A DNA stretch of 10,458 bases from Chromera velia. Taxonomy: Eukaryota > Sar > Chromeraceae. The stretch is taken from contig JAHBMJ010003497.1 in the NCBI GenBank assembly GCA_018398765.1, positions 1-10,458 of the forward strand. The letters run 5' to 3'. Every line of letters starts with the position of its first letter. The stretch's first letter is position 1. The notes under the pieces were generated by a model, which had not been told where the DNA came from, did not search any database, and saw only the letters and a program-made list of their open reading frames with translations. This document shows positions 1-7,381 of the stretch, in pieces. A program made the translations under genes and the position numbers.

Positions 1-123
<123 letters not shown>

Positions 124-690
124 TGCCCGTGTGAGGGTACCTTCCTAGCCGGCCGGACGAAACGCACGCAGACTGTCTGCATGTTCTTTAATTCACCTGA
201 TCGCTGGAAGCATATTACGGGTTCCGGTATGGTTCCGGTTATGCATATGCATGCGTTTGTTGGAGCGACTTGTGGACACCAATCAAAATTCTTCCTCTGC
301 CTGACTGCCGTGTGCAAACACGCATTAACCCTGTCTGTCTGCAGAGTGTTGAGATACATATATACATGTCTTGCTCCACTCCTCCAACGCGCAGAGCTTC
401 TTCTGGATACTTTTTCTGAGAAAATATGGACCTAGTTGCAGGCTGACAGCTGCATGAAGAAACATAAATGACACAAATGATATACAGCTGGAAGGCAGCC
501 TGCGGGCTAGAGTATATTCTTGAAAGTCTGAAAGTGGGATGGTGATGTAACTGTGACTGCATGTGATGGATGGCTTGCAATCTTTGGTGTTGTTCAACCT
601 TAGGTGCAACCCTTGAGGCACCCTCTAGCCCATTCAAATCATGATTCCATCTGCCCCAGCATTCTGAATTAAGCAAAGATCGAAGGTTAT
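124..690. other. Stretch without a supported gene
   Basis: Mixed-composition DNA. Open frames exist on both strands, but they lack convincing ATG starts, codon bias, domains or splice signals. A short tandem duplication of GGTTCCGGT(A/T)T sits at about 220-242, followed by an ATGCAT/GCATGC-rich patch at about 241-256. I see no RNA gene. It could be intergenic, or an intron of a gene to the left. Confidence 0.5.
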
Positions 691-1300
691 CTAGCCTAAG
701 AACGTTGCCCCCCCCTAAACCAATTTATCGGGGATTTTGTTGTACAAAAAAAACCTGAAAGTAAAGAAAAGATTAGAAATATTAAAAATTCAAATATTCA
801 TAACAACTAATATCGGTGGAAGCATAGGTGCAAACCGATACTGTCGATACATCATTATATCATCATATCTGCCCTAGTATCTGCCACTGAGTGTCATATT
901 ATCTGCTAGATTATCTGGTACTAACCTAGGGTACTGACTCGAATCTGCCATTCGATCACAGAAAACAAAATCAATCACAAAATCTATATCAGATTCAACC
1001 CCTAGTTCAACCTCTTCTATCATCATCATCATTAATAAATGTTACATATTAAAATGTATTAAACAATTGTTGCTACACCTAATCACGGTCTTACAGCTCA
1101 TTTAGTAATTTTAGTACGTTAATTTCCAATATATACATGAGAGTCATCATCATTACACGTTTTTAAAAACAACTTATTTTGGTAACAGTTTTATTAGTGA
1201 ATCACATTATGAAATTAATGTGAATATTGCATATCTAGTGTGTGTATGTGTATCAATATTTAGCTCTAGGTCTAGGACTTTAGATCAATGCACTGCAGCA
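691..1300. other. AT-rich island 1 with inverted repeats
   Basis: Composition changes abruptly from about 50 % GC to clearly AT-rich, and SSRs of the kind seen elsewhere largely disappear. The island begins just after a run of seven or more C (about 708-716) and ends near the hairpin at 1297-1320. Its middle (about 860-960) has degenerate copies of an ATCTGC-type word. Near the right side are two adjacent inverted repeats: TCACATTA/TAATGTGA at 1202-1223, and AATATTG/CAATATT at 1223-1260. No long ORF is present. It may be a decayed mobile element, a long AT-rich intron for the exon that follows, or transferred organelle DNA. I could not find paired terminal repeats or a target-site duplication. 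Confidence 0.5.
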
Positions 1301-1320
1301 GTACGGGTAGTAGTACTGCT
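1297..1320. repeat. Perfect 8-bp stem-loop
   Basis: AGCAGTAC (1297-1304) and GTACTGCT (1313-1320) are exact reverse complements around an 8-base loop. The hairpin sits at the right border of AT-rich island 1. A hairpin near an element end would be reminiscent of a Helitron 3' end, but no CTRR follows at the expected distance, so I do not call one. Confidence 0.6.
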
Positions 1321-1354
1321 ACCATGAGAAATGTATACAACATTATCTGCTCAG

Positions 1355-1523
1355 GCCAGTTGTGGACAACGCACTTGACGGAACACCGCTACGTTGTATC
1401 AACTGTGGAATGCACGTACCTGCATGCGTGCAGGCCAAAGTGGAGGCCTTGAGAAAAGGGGGAAAGAAGGGAGGAAGAAAGAGAACGTCAATTAATTCAC
1501 CAGAATCACAACAAGTCGGCTGA
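1355..1523 (+). CDS. Candidate terminal exon, small CCHC-type zinc motif with basic tail
   Basis: I do not recognise the family. A good acceptor (ATTATCTGCTCAG, AG at 1353-1354) is followed by one base completing a split codon, then 55 codons and TGA at 1521-1523. The peptide contains LRCINCGMHVPACVQAK, giving Cys14-x2-Cys17-x2-His20-x3-Cys24 by exon residue. This resembles the second half of a PHD-like finger and is not the canonical zinc knuckle spacing (x2-x4-x4). A lysine/glycine/arginine stretch follows (KGGKKGGRKR, about residues 35-44), like a nuclear-localisation or nucleic-acid-binding tail. Upstream exons would have to lie in or beyond AT-rich island 1, and no start codon is visible. 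It could be a real 3' exon, the end of a decayed element gene, or chance. The motif and acceptor are seen; the exon status is inferred. Confidence 0.3.
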
Positions 1524-1824
1524 AGCGCATCGTGGGTCGGTCCAATCTTTCTCGATTATTCGGCAGTACGTCTCCGTTACTCAACCTGAAGCTGTTGATT
1601 AATTTAAAAGTAAAGCAAAGTAAGCGGCAGCACAAAAAGAAAACCCCGAATTTCCGTCCTATCGCGTGGCAGCCGCCGTTTTCCTTCCAGCTCTGGATAA
1701 ATGTCCATGCATCCGGCCATCAAACGTCTCCACGCTGGCCGCAGCGACAGCGAACGCAGAGCACAATTTCAAGTCAAGAAACCGAAAACCGGGCCGGCCG
1801 GTTCCCGTCTTTCGCTCTTTTGCT

Positions 1825-1880
1825 CATCCACCCATCCACCCATGAGTTTCCACCCATCCACTCATCCATCTATGAGTTCC
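1825..1880. repeat. Degenerate CATC/CACC tandem repeat
   Basis: Imperfect (CATC)n/(CACC)n. It has a longer-period echo, because two blocks each end in a TATGAGTT- or CATGAGTT-like word about 27 bases apart. Likely a decaying minisatellite. Confidence 0.8.
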
Positions 1881-2152
1881 CAATGAAGAAAGGGCTCCGA
1901 AAGAGAAAGAGGAAAAAGCTCCGCGCTTTCCTGATTCGTCGCTTTCATGATACGGCCTCTTTCTTACATTCCTTTCCTGCAAATTTATTTCTGTGGTGAA
2001 CTCTAGGGTGGATGGGACCCATGAAAGAGAGAGAAGGGAGGTGGAGAGGGGCATCTGAAGGCACTCTGGATGGTTGCATTACAGACTGACAGAGAGAAGA
2101 CAGACAGGTGATGAGGGCGCAAGTTCGATCGAAGACCTCTGCATGGGGGCAT

Positions 2153-2195
2153 ATGCACTCGATCGATCTCCTTTTCGCTTTCTTCTCGAGTGCAT
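2153..2195. repeat. 10-bp perfect inverted repeat with pyrimidine loop
   Basis: ATGCACTCGA (2153-2162) and TCGAGTGCAT (2186-2195) are exact reverse complements, separated by 23 bases that are nearly all pyrimidine. It could fold as a hairpin in RNA or single-stranded DNA. It is too short for a typical miRNA precursor and has no polymerase III signals that I recognise. Confidence 0.65.
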
Positions 2196-2567
2196 TTATG
2201 GGTCAGGCAGGGGGTCCCTCAATGACATGACTGACCTCTTCCCTTATGCCTCCTGATGATCGACCATGGATGGTTCATTGCTTCTCTCTTTTCTCGTCTG
2301 TATTGTGTACAAAATTGGACGGAAAGCAAAATACGAAATTCCTTCATTCCAGCCGGACAAGTAGCTTGTCTCCAAGAGAGAAGGATGTGCAAGTCTTTCT
2401 TCTTCCCAAAAAAACCGTCTTTCCTCTCTCTGTTTCGCATTCTTCAAAAGAAAGCGCATTCATGAGTGAGGAGACCCTCCATCAGACAAACAAGACCACT
2501 GCATGCCCTGCAGCCTTGACTCGTCGACCAAGGAATGAAGTCGATCTACGCACAAACACAACACACG

Positions 2568-2605
2568 CCCACCCACCCCCTCCCCTCCCCCCAAACCGCC
2601 CACCC
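2568..2605 (-). other. G-quadruplex-capable tract (G-rich on minus strand)
   Basis: The plus strand has C-runs of 3, 3, 5, 4 and 6 bases separated by single A or T (2568-2592), then further CCC runs to about 2605. On the minus strand this gives more than four G-runs with one-base loops, the classic pattern for a stable quadruplex. The context is gene-poor, so any regulatory role is unknown. Confidence 0.6.
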
Positions 2606-3576
2606 ACTCGTTCGGGGCATCCCGCCTTCTCTCCCTTCCCTCCTCCGCGCCCTGCGTTTCTTCGCCCCCGTCAGCCAGAGGGGCGCGGTTGGCCCTGACT
2701 ACCCCCGGGCTGTCTGCATCCCTCCCAAGCAAATCTGTTAACACCCCCTCCTACTCCCATACTGAACTTTCCTTGCCTCTCCAGTGCAGTCACAACGTGC
2801 GGGCCAGGTGAACGAATGAATTGCTGCTCCCCCATCTGCACAGCGCAAGCCCCTCCAGACCCTCCGAATCGATCGACAACGTTGTCTAAGGACTACCCTT
2901 TGCTCTTGGGCAGAAGGAAAGGAAGAGAGAGTGATAGAAAGACAGAAAGAAAGACAGACTCAATCAATTCAGACGGGGGAGAAGAAAAATCAAAGGAAGT
3001 AAATTAGGTGAGTCAATTCATTCAAGGAGGATGATTTGCTTGAAAGTCCAAACACAACCCATCAGCATCTTGATAGGAAGCGCTTGAAAAAGTCAGTCAG
3101 ATGAATTCGAGCCACATCACAAACACGCACGCAGGAGCACATTCATCCGAAATAATGCAACACTCACGCACAAACTTCTCAATTGAGCATGCATGTGCCT
3201 GCCTGCCGACTCTCTTTGAGTCTGCATAAGGCAGAAGGAAGAAAGGACGGGTAAATGTCCTGGGGGCGATCAGAAAGGAAACATGATTGAAATGGAGTAG
3301 GCGAAGGGCTTCTTCCCGCTCCCCTTTCCCCTTTGCACAATGTCTGATGCACCCTGTCATTCAGACAATCACCCCCAAACCTCATCAACACAGCCCCCCG
3401 CATCCCACCAGGAGAAAGAGGAGAGGGAAAGGGGAATGGCAAGACTAAAGCCCCGAACGAATATTTCGCCTTGATAGCCCCCCCCGGACCACAGAAATGA
3501 ACGAATAAGCACCCGTCGTCTCTGTCTACAACGTGGCTACGAAGCCATGCAAGCACTCAGCACCAACCCCCTCGAT

Positions 3577-4116
3577 TCAGACATGTCCTGCTCCACAGTA
3601 CTGACACAGGTCGATCTTATTGCATTTCGGACAATGGAAGAACAAAGGGTCGTTCTCAATATGCTGGTGTCCGCACCCGTCACACACAACAAACCCCGCT
3701 GGAAAAACGCTTTCCAGAAGGGACCCGTTCGAGTTCCTCGTCGGGCTCTGAGGCTCCATGGGCGCACCGCACACACACTGCACAACACGCTCCCCCCTTT
3801 CCGTTACGGTCGGACCCCAAGCTGCACCGGGCTGAGATTCAGGAAGGGTGGCGAACCCGAAGCTGTCTATTTGCTTCTGTGCAGACTCGGCGAATTTGGC
3901 GGACGTCGACTGTACCCACCCCCACGTATCGTGCGCTATGGGCCCAACGAAGGAAATCGAGGGCTTCCTCCCTACATCTGTGGACTGCTGTGCGCCTGAG
4001 GAACTGCCGGCAGCACTCGCACTTGCTGACGCGGAGCTTCTATCTTGAGAGCCAACGGGCGGTGTGTTCTCCTGGTAATCTGGAGGAGCCAGGCTCCTGC
4101 GTTGCAGCACCTCCAT
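3577..4116 (-). CDS. ZZ-like/eight-cysteine zinc-finger protein, 179 residues
   Basis: Single open frame from ATG at 4116 to TGA at 3577. The frame extends 11 codons further upstream without an ATG, and an in-frame TAG lies about 20 codons before this ATG, so 4116 is the first usable start unless an upstream exon is spliced in. Order: a polar head; a Ser/Ala-rich stretch (about 27-45); a segment around TWGWVQSTSAKFAESAQKQI (64-83) that could form an amphipathic helix; then a C-terminal zinc module (114-178). The cysteine pairs are C114-x-C116, C145-x2-C148, C162-x2-C165 and C171-x2-C174, with His150, 152, 161 and 178. The core CDGCG...HCPKCNKIDLCQYCG matches the ZZ/treble-clef pattern (CDxC...CxxC...DLCxxC). 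It stops just after H178, so a second His of a full ZZ finger is absent. ZZ-type fingers usually bind protein partners or histone or N-terminal peptides. No enzyme domain is visible, so the exact role is unknown. The gene is head-to-head with the gene at 4918. Confidence 0.8.
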   Translation of the reverse strand: MEVLQRRSLAPPDYQENTPPVGSQDRSSASASASAAGSSSGAQQSTDVGRKPSISFVGPIAHDTWGWVQSTSAKFAESAQKQIDSFGFATLPESQPGAAWGPTVTERGERVVQCVCGAPMEPQSPTRNSNGSLLESVFPAGFVVCDGCGHQHIENDPLFFHCPKCNKIDLCQYCGAGHV

Positions 4117-4503
4117 CAGGAAGGAGATAGATTGGACAGTGGGATTCAAGTGGTTTGTTCTTTGCTACGGCTGTCCGGCCCTTTCAGGCTTCGTCCACTC
4201 AATCGCGGAAGCCAGCACTGTCAAGAGAGCACACAACGTTCAGCCTGAAGTTCCTCTGAGTTGGGACTTGGCCAATGAAAACGGCCAATTCAAGGACCAG
4301 CACAGCAGTTGTTGCTGCTGGGTTGAGGACCCTCTTTGCGGCTGTTTACGTCACTGCTGAGCCACAGGGGTTTGAAGATCAACTTCGGGCCATGTCCTTG
4401 CAGGCAAGCTCTGCAGCTCTTTCTTTCAAAGCTCACTCTGGCACACTGCTGTAAGTCTGTCTGCGCGATCGAAGCTGCATGTTGCAAATCCGAATCATTA
4501 CGT

Positions 4504-4560
4504 GCCGGGGCCCGCGGATTTTCATGCAGGAATCGGCAGCGCCGGGGCCCCGCGCGGGCC
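4504..4560. promoter_or_regulatory. GC-rich CpG block with a direct repeat
   Basis: GCCGGGGCCC occurs twice, at 4504-4513 and 4541-4550, 37 bases apart. Both copies are followed by CGCG- or GCGG-type sequence. This is the most GC-dense part of the window and lies midway between the divergent genes, as expected of a promoter core or paired protein-binding sites. Confidence 0.4.
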
Positions 4561-4594
4561 TGATGCGTGATCTGATCAGTATATGCAACATTTC

Positions 4595-4611
4595 CGCGCG
4601 CAAAGCGCGCG
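4595..4611. repeat. Perfect GC hairpin
   Basis: CGCGCGC (4595-4601), loop AAA, then GCGCGCG (4605-4611). It is followed by an AT-rich stretch (about 4619-4640) that contains only short T runs. A GC stem of this kind resembles an intrinsic terminator, but in a eukaryotic intergenic region that meaning does not apply. Confidence 0.6.
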
Positions 4612-4667
4612 AACTGACTTTTTAAATAAATATAGAAGAAATTAAAGTGCATCGACCTTTTTTTAGC

Positions 4668-4707
4668 TATATATATATATATATATATTTATTTTTTTTT
4701 TTTTTTT
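4668..4707. repeat. (TA)n followed by a T tract
   Basis: About ten TA units (4668-4688) run into ATTTA and roughly seventeen T (to 4707). This easily melted, nucleosome-disfavouring segment lies 210 bases before the plus-strand ATG. It could act as a promoter element for that gene or be an ordinary microsatellite. Confidence 0.75.
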
Positions 4708-4917
4708 GCTGTATCATGCGCGTTAATTAATGATCTTCACGCCTGCACGCATGAGACTTTAATTCTCATCTGCTGTGCTTTTCTCCTCCATGGAATCCCT
4801 GCAATCCCTTTTGCACGCTTGGAAACTTTGGACTGCTGCTGAGGCCCTGTTCAAAAAACACAAACCGTGCTCGGAGCGGAGCCTCATTTTCGTCGTGAAT
4901 CTACCCTGACAAAAACA

Positions 4918-5178
4918 ATGATGATGCCACAGCGCAGTCAGGGCGCTCGCTTCGTCCTTAACCCACAACCAACCACACCGGGCTCTCGATTGAAGACGGA
5001 CTACAAGCCTCCACTCTCGCGTTTCAAAGCGTTCCAAGACGCAGCACCCGATGTTCTCTGTCCGCCTTCCGTCTCCAGACAATCAACACATACGAAATCC
5101 CACACGGCCGAAAGCCGACTTAGCTGGTGGTTGGCTTCTCGATACACAGATACACCGTCTCCAACAGCATATCACCTT
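4918..5178 (+). CDS. Probable first coding exon of coiled-coil/SAM-like gene
   Basis: Three consecutive ATG codons (4918, 4921, 4924) follow AAAAACA, a favourable start context. The frame reads a basic, proline-containing N-terminus with motifs such as RFVLNPQPTTPGSRLKTDY and SRFKAF, and contains no recognised domain. The 3' end is uncertain: joining in phase to the exon at 5342 needs a phase-0 donor. GTCAGT at 5179 and at 5218 are the best matches, and GTTCTC at 5053 is a weaker earlier one. I give 5178 as the likeliest end. This frame also stays open to 5592, and a second overlapping frame with its own ATG at 5051 is open to 5740. An unspliced start at 5051 is therefore the main alternative. 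Spacing from the zinc-finger gene suggests a shared promoter. Confidence 0.5.
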
Positions 5179-5341
5179 GTCAGTCGATACTGCCCTCCTC
5201 GCATGCAAATTGCAGCAGTCAGTCCATGCCTTCGACTCGCTCGCGCTCGTCTGCTCAGCGTTCGTCATTTTCGGAAGTGCATGCAAATGCTTGTCAACTT
5301 ATGTCCATGTCAACATACTCAGCCCTCCATTGTTTTTGCAG

Positions 5342-5641
5342 GATGGCCCCGCTGTCTCCTCTTTGCATCGGTCTGTGCGCACGCACAACGCCGCTCTGCT
5401 GTCCCAAGTAGAGCGAAGACAGCGAATTCAACGAAAGCTCTTGGAACAGAGGGAAAGACAAATGCGGAGGCAGCAGAAACAAATGGAACAAAAAAGAAAA
5501 CAAACCCGGCAACTTACAGATCACTTCGGGACTGCGTTGGCAAGAGAGGGCCAAGGGCTGAGTACCCACACATCCCCTGCCTCTGCCTTTGAGTTTGCCT
5601 CTGGAATTCCGGTTTCCGTTTTGGGTCTCCAGGAAGAAGTC
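5342..5641 (+). CDS. Coiled-coil exon of the same gene
   Basis: A strong acceptor, a pyrimidine run ending TTTTTGCAG (AG at 5340-5341), precedes an exon read in phase 0 as DGPAVSSLHRSVRTHN and onward. Residues 13-62 of the exon are dominated by Gln, Arg, Glu, Lys and Met in a heptad-like pattern (for example RQRIQRKLLEQRERQMRRQQ), a long charged coiled coil likely to mediate dimerisation or scaffolding. A Ser/Thr-rich tail follows. I end the exon at 5641 because GTCAGT begins at 5642 in phase 0. If it is not spliced, the frame continues to TGA at 5738-5740. The acceptor and coiled coil are clear; the 3' boundary is inferred. Confidence 0.6.
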
Positions 5642-6058
5642 GTCAGTCAGTCTGTCAGGAAGTCAGCTGCTTCTCTCAGCTCTAGGCTGAAGAATTCACA
5701 AATGTGTGCTCTTTCTGTGACAACGCCTTGCCACTTTTGACTCTTCTGGTGAGGAGAGGCATTCGGCGTACAGCCAGCAGAGCCTTGGGAAGGATAGCTT
5801 TCTGTTAGACCCTTTTGAGGAAAAACGAACGACCCGTGCTTCACTTTTCTTTTCTGAGACCTCCCCTTTACTTCCGAAGTGGATCTATCTCTCGCTTTAT
5901 TACTGCTGCATGTCCATTTGTCTTTCATTGCCGGCTTTGTCCCACTCTCCAGACAGTCTGAAGCCAATCTTGAACATGCATGGGTGTAGAGACGATGACC
6001 GGTTATCTTCTCTCCCGGCGAAGCCCATTATTCCATTTATCTATCCGTCAAGCCATCG

Positions 6059-6748
6059 ATGCCTCGATTAATGCAGCTCGAACTGGACAGTTCCCTTCTC
6101 TCGGACCTCCTGAGTGATGGAGTTCTGCTGAGAGAAAAAGCCTCGGGCGCTCTGATGTTCCCTCTTCCTCTGATGCGGGAGTTTGCGCTGTTCCTTTCCC
6201 AGTCCGAGGAGGAGGCAGACAGGGACCTGGCCAGTCTCCTCAACTCAGTCTGCTCCCTCGCTTCTCTGTCTGATTCTCGACAGGCGAAGGCAGGGGGTGA
6301 GGAGGAGCAGGGACAACAACAACAAGAACAAAGAGATGAGGGTGTGAGGAAAGAGAGGAGAACAAAGTCTTTCGGACCAGAAGAGGAAGCCTGTGTCTCT
6401 ACAGCCATTGAAGCTAGAAACAGCCAACGAAGTGGGGCTTGCGGGAGAGAAAGCTCCACTTCCGCCAGAGGAGAGGTGAAGGAGGATCAGGGACCTCAGG
6501 CTCTGCACGAAGGGGACAAAGTTCAGCGGAGCGATCAAGCTGCTTCTCCTCATCTTTCTCTCCAGTTGAGCACAGGAGAGAGGGCCGTGCTTGCGTCTGC
6601 CTTTCGGGACCTTCGGGCGCACCAAATCACACCCGAGCACGTTCTTCACCTGCCGATTCAGCTCCTTCCTCAGTTGTCGGACCTCGGTCTGTCCAGCCGC
6701 GCAATTTCGATCCTAAGTCGATTGCGTGCCCTCGAGTCGCAAGTATGA
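6059..6748 (+). CDS. Leucine-rich exon with C-terminal SAM-like segment
   Basis: Open frame of 229 codons from ATG 6059 to TGA 6746-6748. The first 70 residues are leucine-rich and probably helical (LELDSSLLSDLLSDGVLL, then EFALFLSQSEEEADRDLASL). Residues about 77-165 are low-complexity and charged, with Gln/Glu runs. The end (about 182-226) reads FRDLRAHQITPEHVLHLP... then LSDLGLSSRAISILSRLRAL. This follows the SAM-domain pattern (F...I...LL.L....L..LGI..R..IL..I..L) and suggests a protein-protein interaction module, though only its second half is convincing. The exon may start at its own ATG, or be spliced in phase 0 after AG at 6051-6052 or 6075-6076, joining to 5641. If so, 4918-6748 is one gene of about 400 residues. 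The function is unknown. Confidence 0.6.
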   Translation: MPRLMQLELDSSLLSDLLSDGVLLREKASGALMFPLPLMREFALFLSQSEEEADRDLASLLNSVCSLASLSDSRQAKAGGEEEQGQQQQEQRDEGVRKERRTKSFGPEEEACVSTAIEARNSQRSGACGRESSTSARGEVKEDQGPQALHEGDKVQRSDQAASPHLSLQLSTGERAVLASAFRDLRAHQITPEHVLHLPIQLLPQLSDLGLSSRAISILSRLRALESQV

Positions 6749-6801
6749 GCTTACTTTTGATCGTCGCAACGCTTTGTGTGGTCCTGGACATGGTCTTGCA
6801 G

Positions 6802-6834
6802 CAACTGTATGACTATAAAATCAATTTTACCTGA
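6802..6834 (+). CDS. Possible alternative last exon
   Basis: At the end of the preceding exon the codon CAA (6740-6742) is followed by GTATGAG, a good donor that also contains the stop TGA. GTCTTGCAG ends at 6801, a good acceptor. Removing the 59 bases 6743-6801 keeps the frame and replaces the last residue (Val) with QLYDYKINFT before TGA at 6832-6834. The intron would be much shorter than the other inferred introns here, so retention, and a stop at 6748, is equally possible. Confidence 0.3.
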   Translation, partial: QLYDYKINFT

Positions 6835-7153
6835 TTATATTTTTGTGTGGCAAGAGTTATACTAGTCTCAAGTAACGAGTCAAGAGCCGGTTTACAAGTA
6901 AATGATACTGTAAATCGCACGATTCGCACCAGTAGCGTAATGTTATATAAATAGTTCTTTTTAGTAAGATTTAAATTTTTTAGTAACTTAAGCCGTTACA
7001 GTTGGCGTTACTTCATTTGCCAGAATGTTTTTCGCTTTCTTAAATTGAAAAAAGTTCAAACACTAGCTCAAATAAGTGTTCAACTCACTAATCATGATTA
7101 AGGGTGGTATGTTGTTTCAAATCGCCATATTACAAATTAAGCGAGAAAATAAG

Positions 7154-7172
7154 TAATGAGCAGTGCTCATTA
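7154..7172. repeat. 19-bp perfect palindrome
   Basis: TAATGAGCA and TGCTCATTA flank a central G. Just outside, AGTAAT (7152-7157) and ATTACT (7174-7179) form an overlapping second inverted pair. It could be a dimeric protein-binding site or a remnant of a mobile-element end. Confidence 0.6.
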
Positions 7173-7358
7173 GATTACTCACTTGTTGTAACTTTTAACT
7201 GCCTCAGTTTAATTCACTAGTCAATTTAATTCACTTCAAAATTTGGAGGCAGCTGGAAGATTCAACTAGAGATTCAAGAACATGCAAGAGAACAAATGTA
7301 GAGCGATGCATAATTTCTTTTAAAAAATCTTTTTCTCTGTGATTTGCCTAGGCCTTGG

Positions 7359-7381
7359 CTAGCATCTTATGCGGATGCTAG
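7359..7381. repeat. 8-bp stem-loop at the right border of AT island 2
   Basis: CTAGCATC (7359-7366) and GATGCTAG (7374-7381) are exact reverse complements around TTATGCG. It lies close to where composition returns to normal, mirroring the hairpin at the right border of island 1 (1297-1320). Confidence 0.55.

Larger units (their letters stand above)
1524..3576. other. Long stretch without a supported gene
   Basis: Several frames stay open here because the DNA is C- or CT-rich, for example 1690-1850 and 2535-2740, where more than one frame is open at once. None has a convincing start, domain or exon pair. A pyrimidine tract and AG at 1689-1690 are followed by a codon-like frame starting LDKCPC, but it cannot be told from the other open frames. 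2930-3000 is purine-rich with GAAA/GACA motifs. The part nearest 3577 (about 3100-3576) is probably the 3' untranslated region and downstream flank of the minus-strand zinc-finger gene. No AATAAA-type signal stood out on the minus strand. Confidence 0.5.
4117..4917. promoter_or_regulatory. Intergenic region between two divergent genes, probable shared promoter
   Basis: About 800 bases between the minus-strand ATG at 4116 and the plus-strand ATG at 4918. Contents in order: two CCAAT boxes in a direct repeat, GGCCAAT at 4270-4276 and again at 4283-4289; TTACGTCA (4346-4353), which resembles a CRE site; a consensus plus-strand donor GTAAGT at 4451, which could end a 5' untranslated exon; a GC-rich block (4504-4611); and a TA/T tract (4668-4707). 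The head-to-head arrangement and these motifs suggest a bidirectional promoter. The motifs are seen; their use is inferred, and such short words occur by chance. Confidence 0.45.

Noticed and set aside
239-676. Minus-strand frame of about 145 codons
   Set aside because: Starts at TTG, no domain, no codon bias and no splice support.
691-1320. Helitron or MITE call for AT island 1
   Set aside because: Hairpin present but no CTRR end, no paired terminal inverted repeats and no target-site duplication seen.
1532-1999. Plus-strand frame of about 155 codons
   Set aside because: Begins at GTG and other frames over the same DNA are also open; runs through the CATC repeat.
3179-3556. Minus-strand frame just downstream of the zinc-finger gene
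   Set aside because: No ATG start and low-complexity Pro/Phe/Ser content; best seen as 3' untranslated sequence.
4595-4640. Intrinsic-terminator look-alike (GC hairpin)
   Set aside because: The following sequence has only short T runs and the genome is eukaryotic, so a bacterial terminator makes no sense.
4290-4652. Minus-strand frame upstream of the zinc-finger gene
   Set aside because: Overlaps the GC-rich promoter block and has no domain or convincing splice link to the ATG at 4116.
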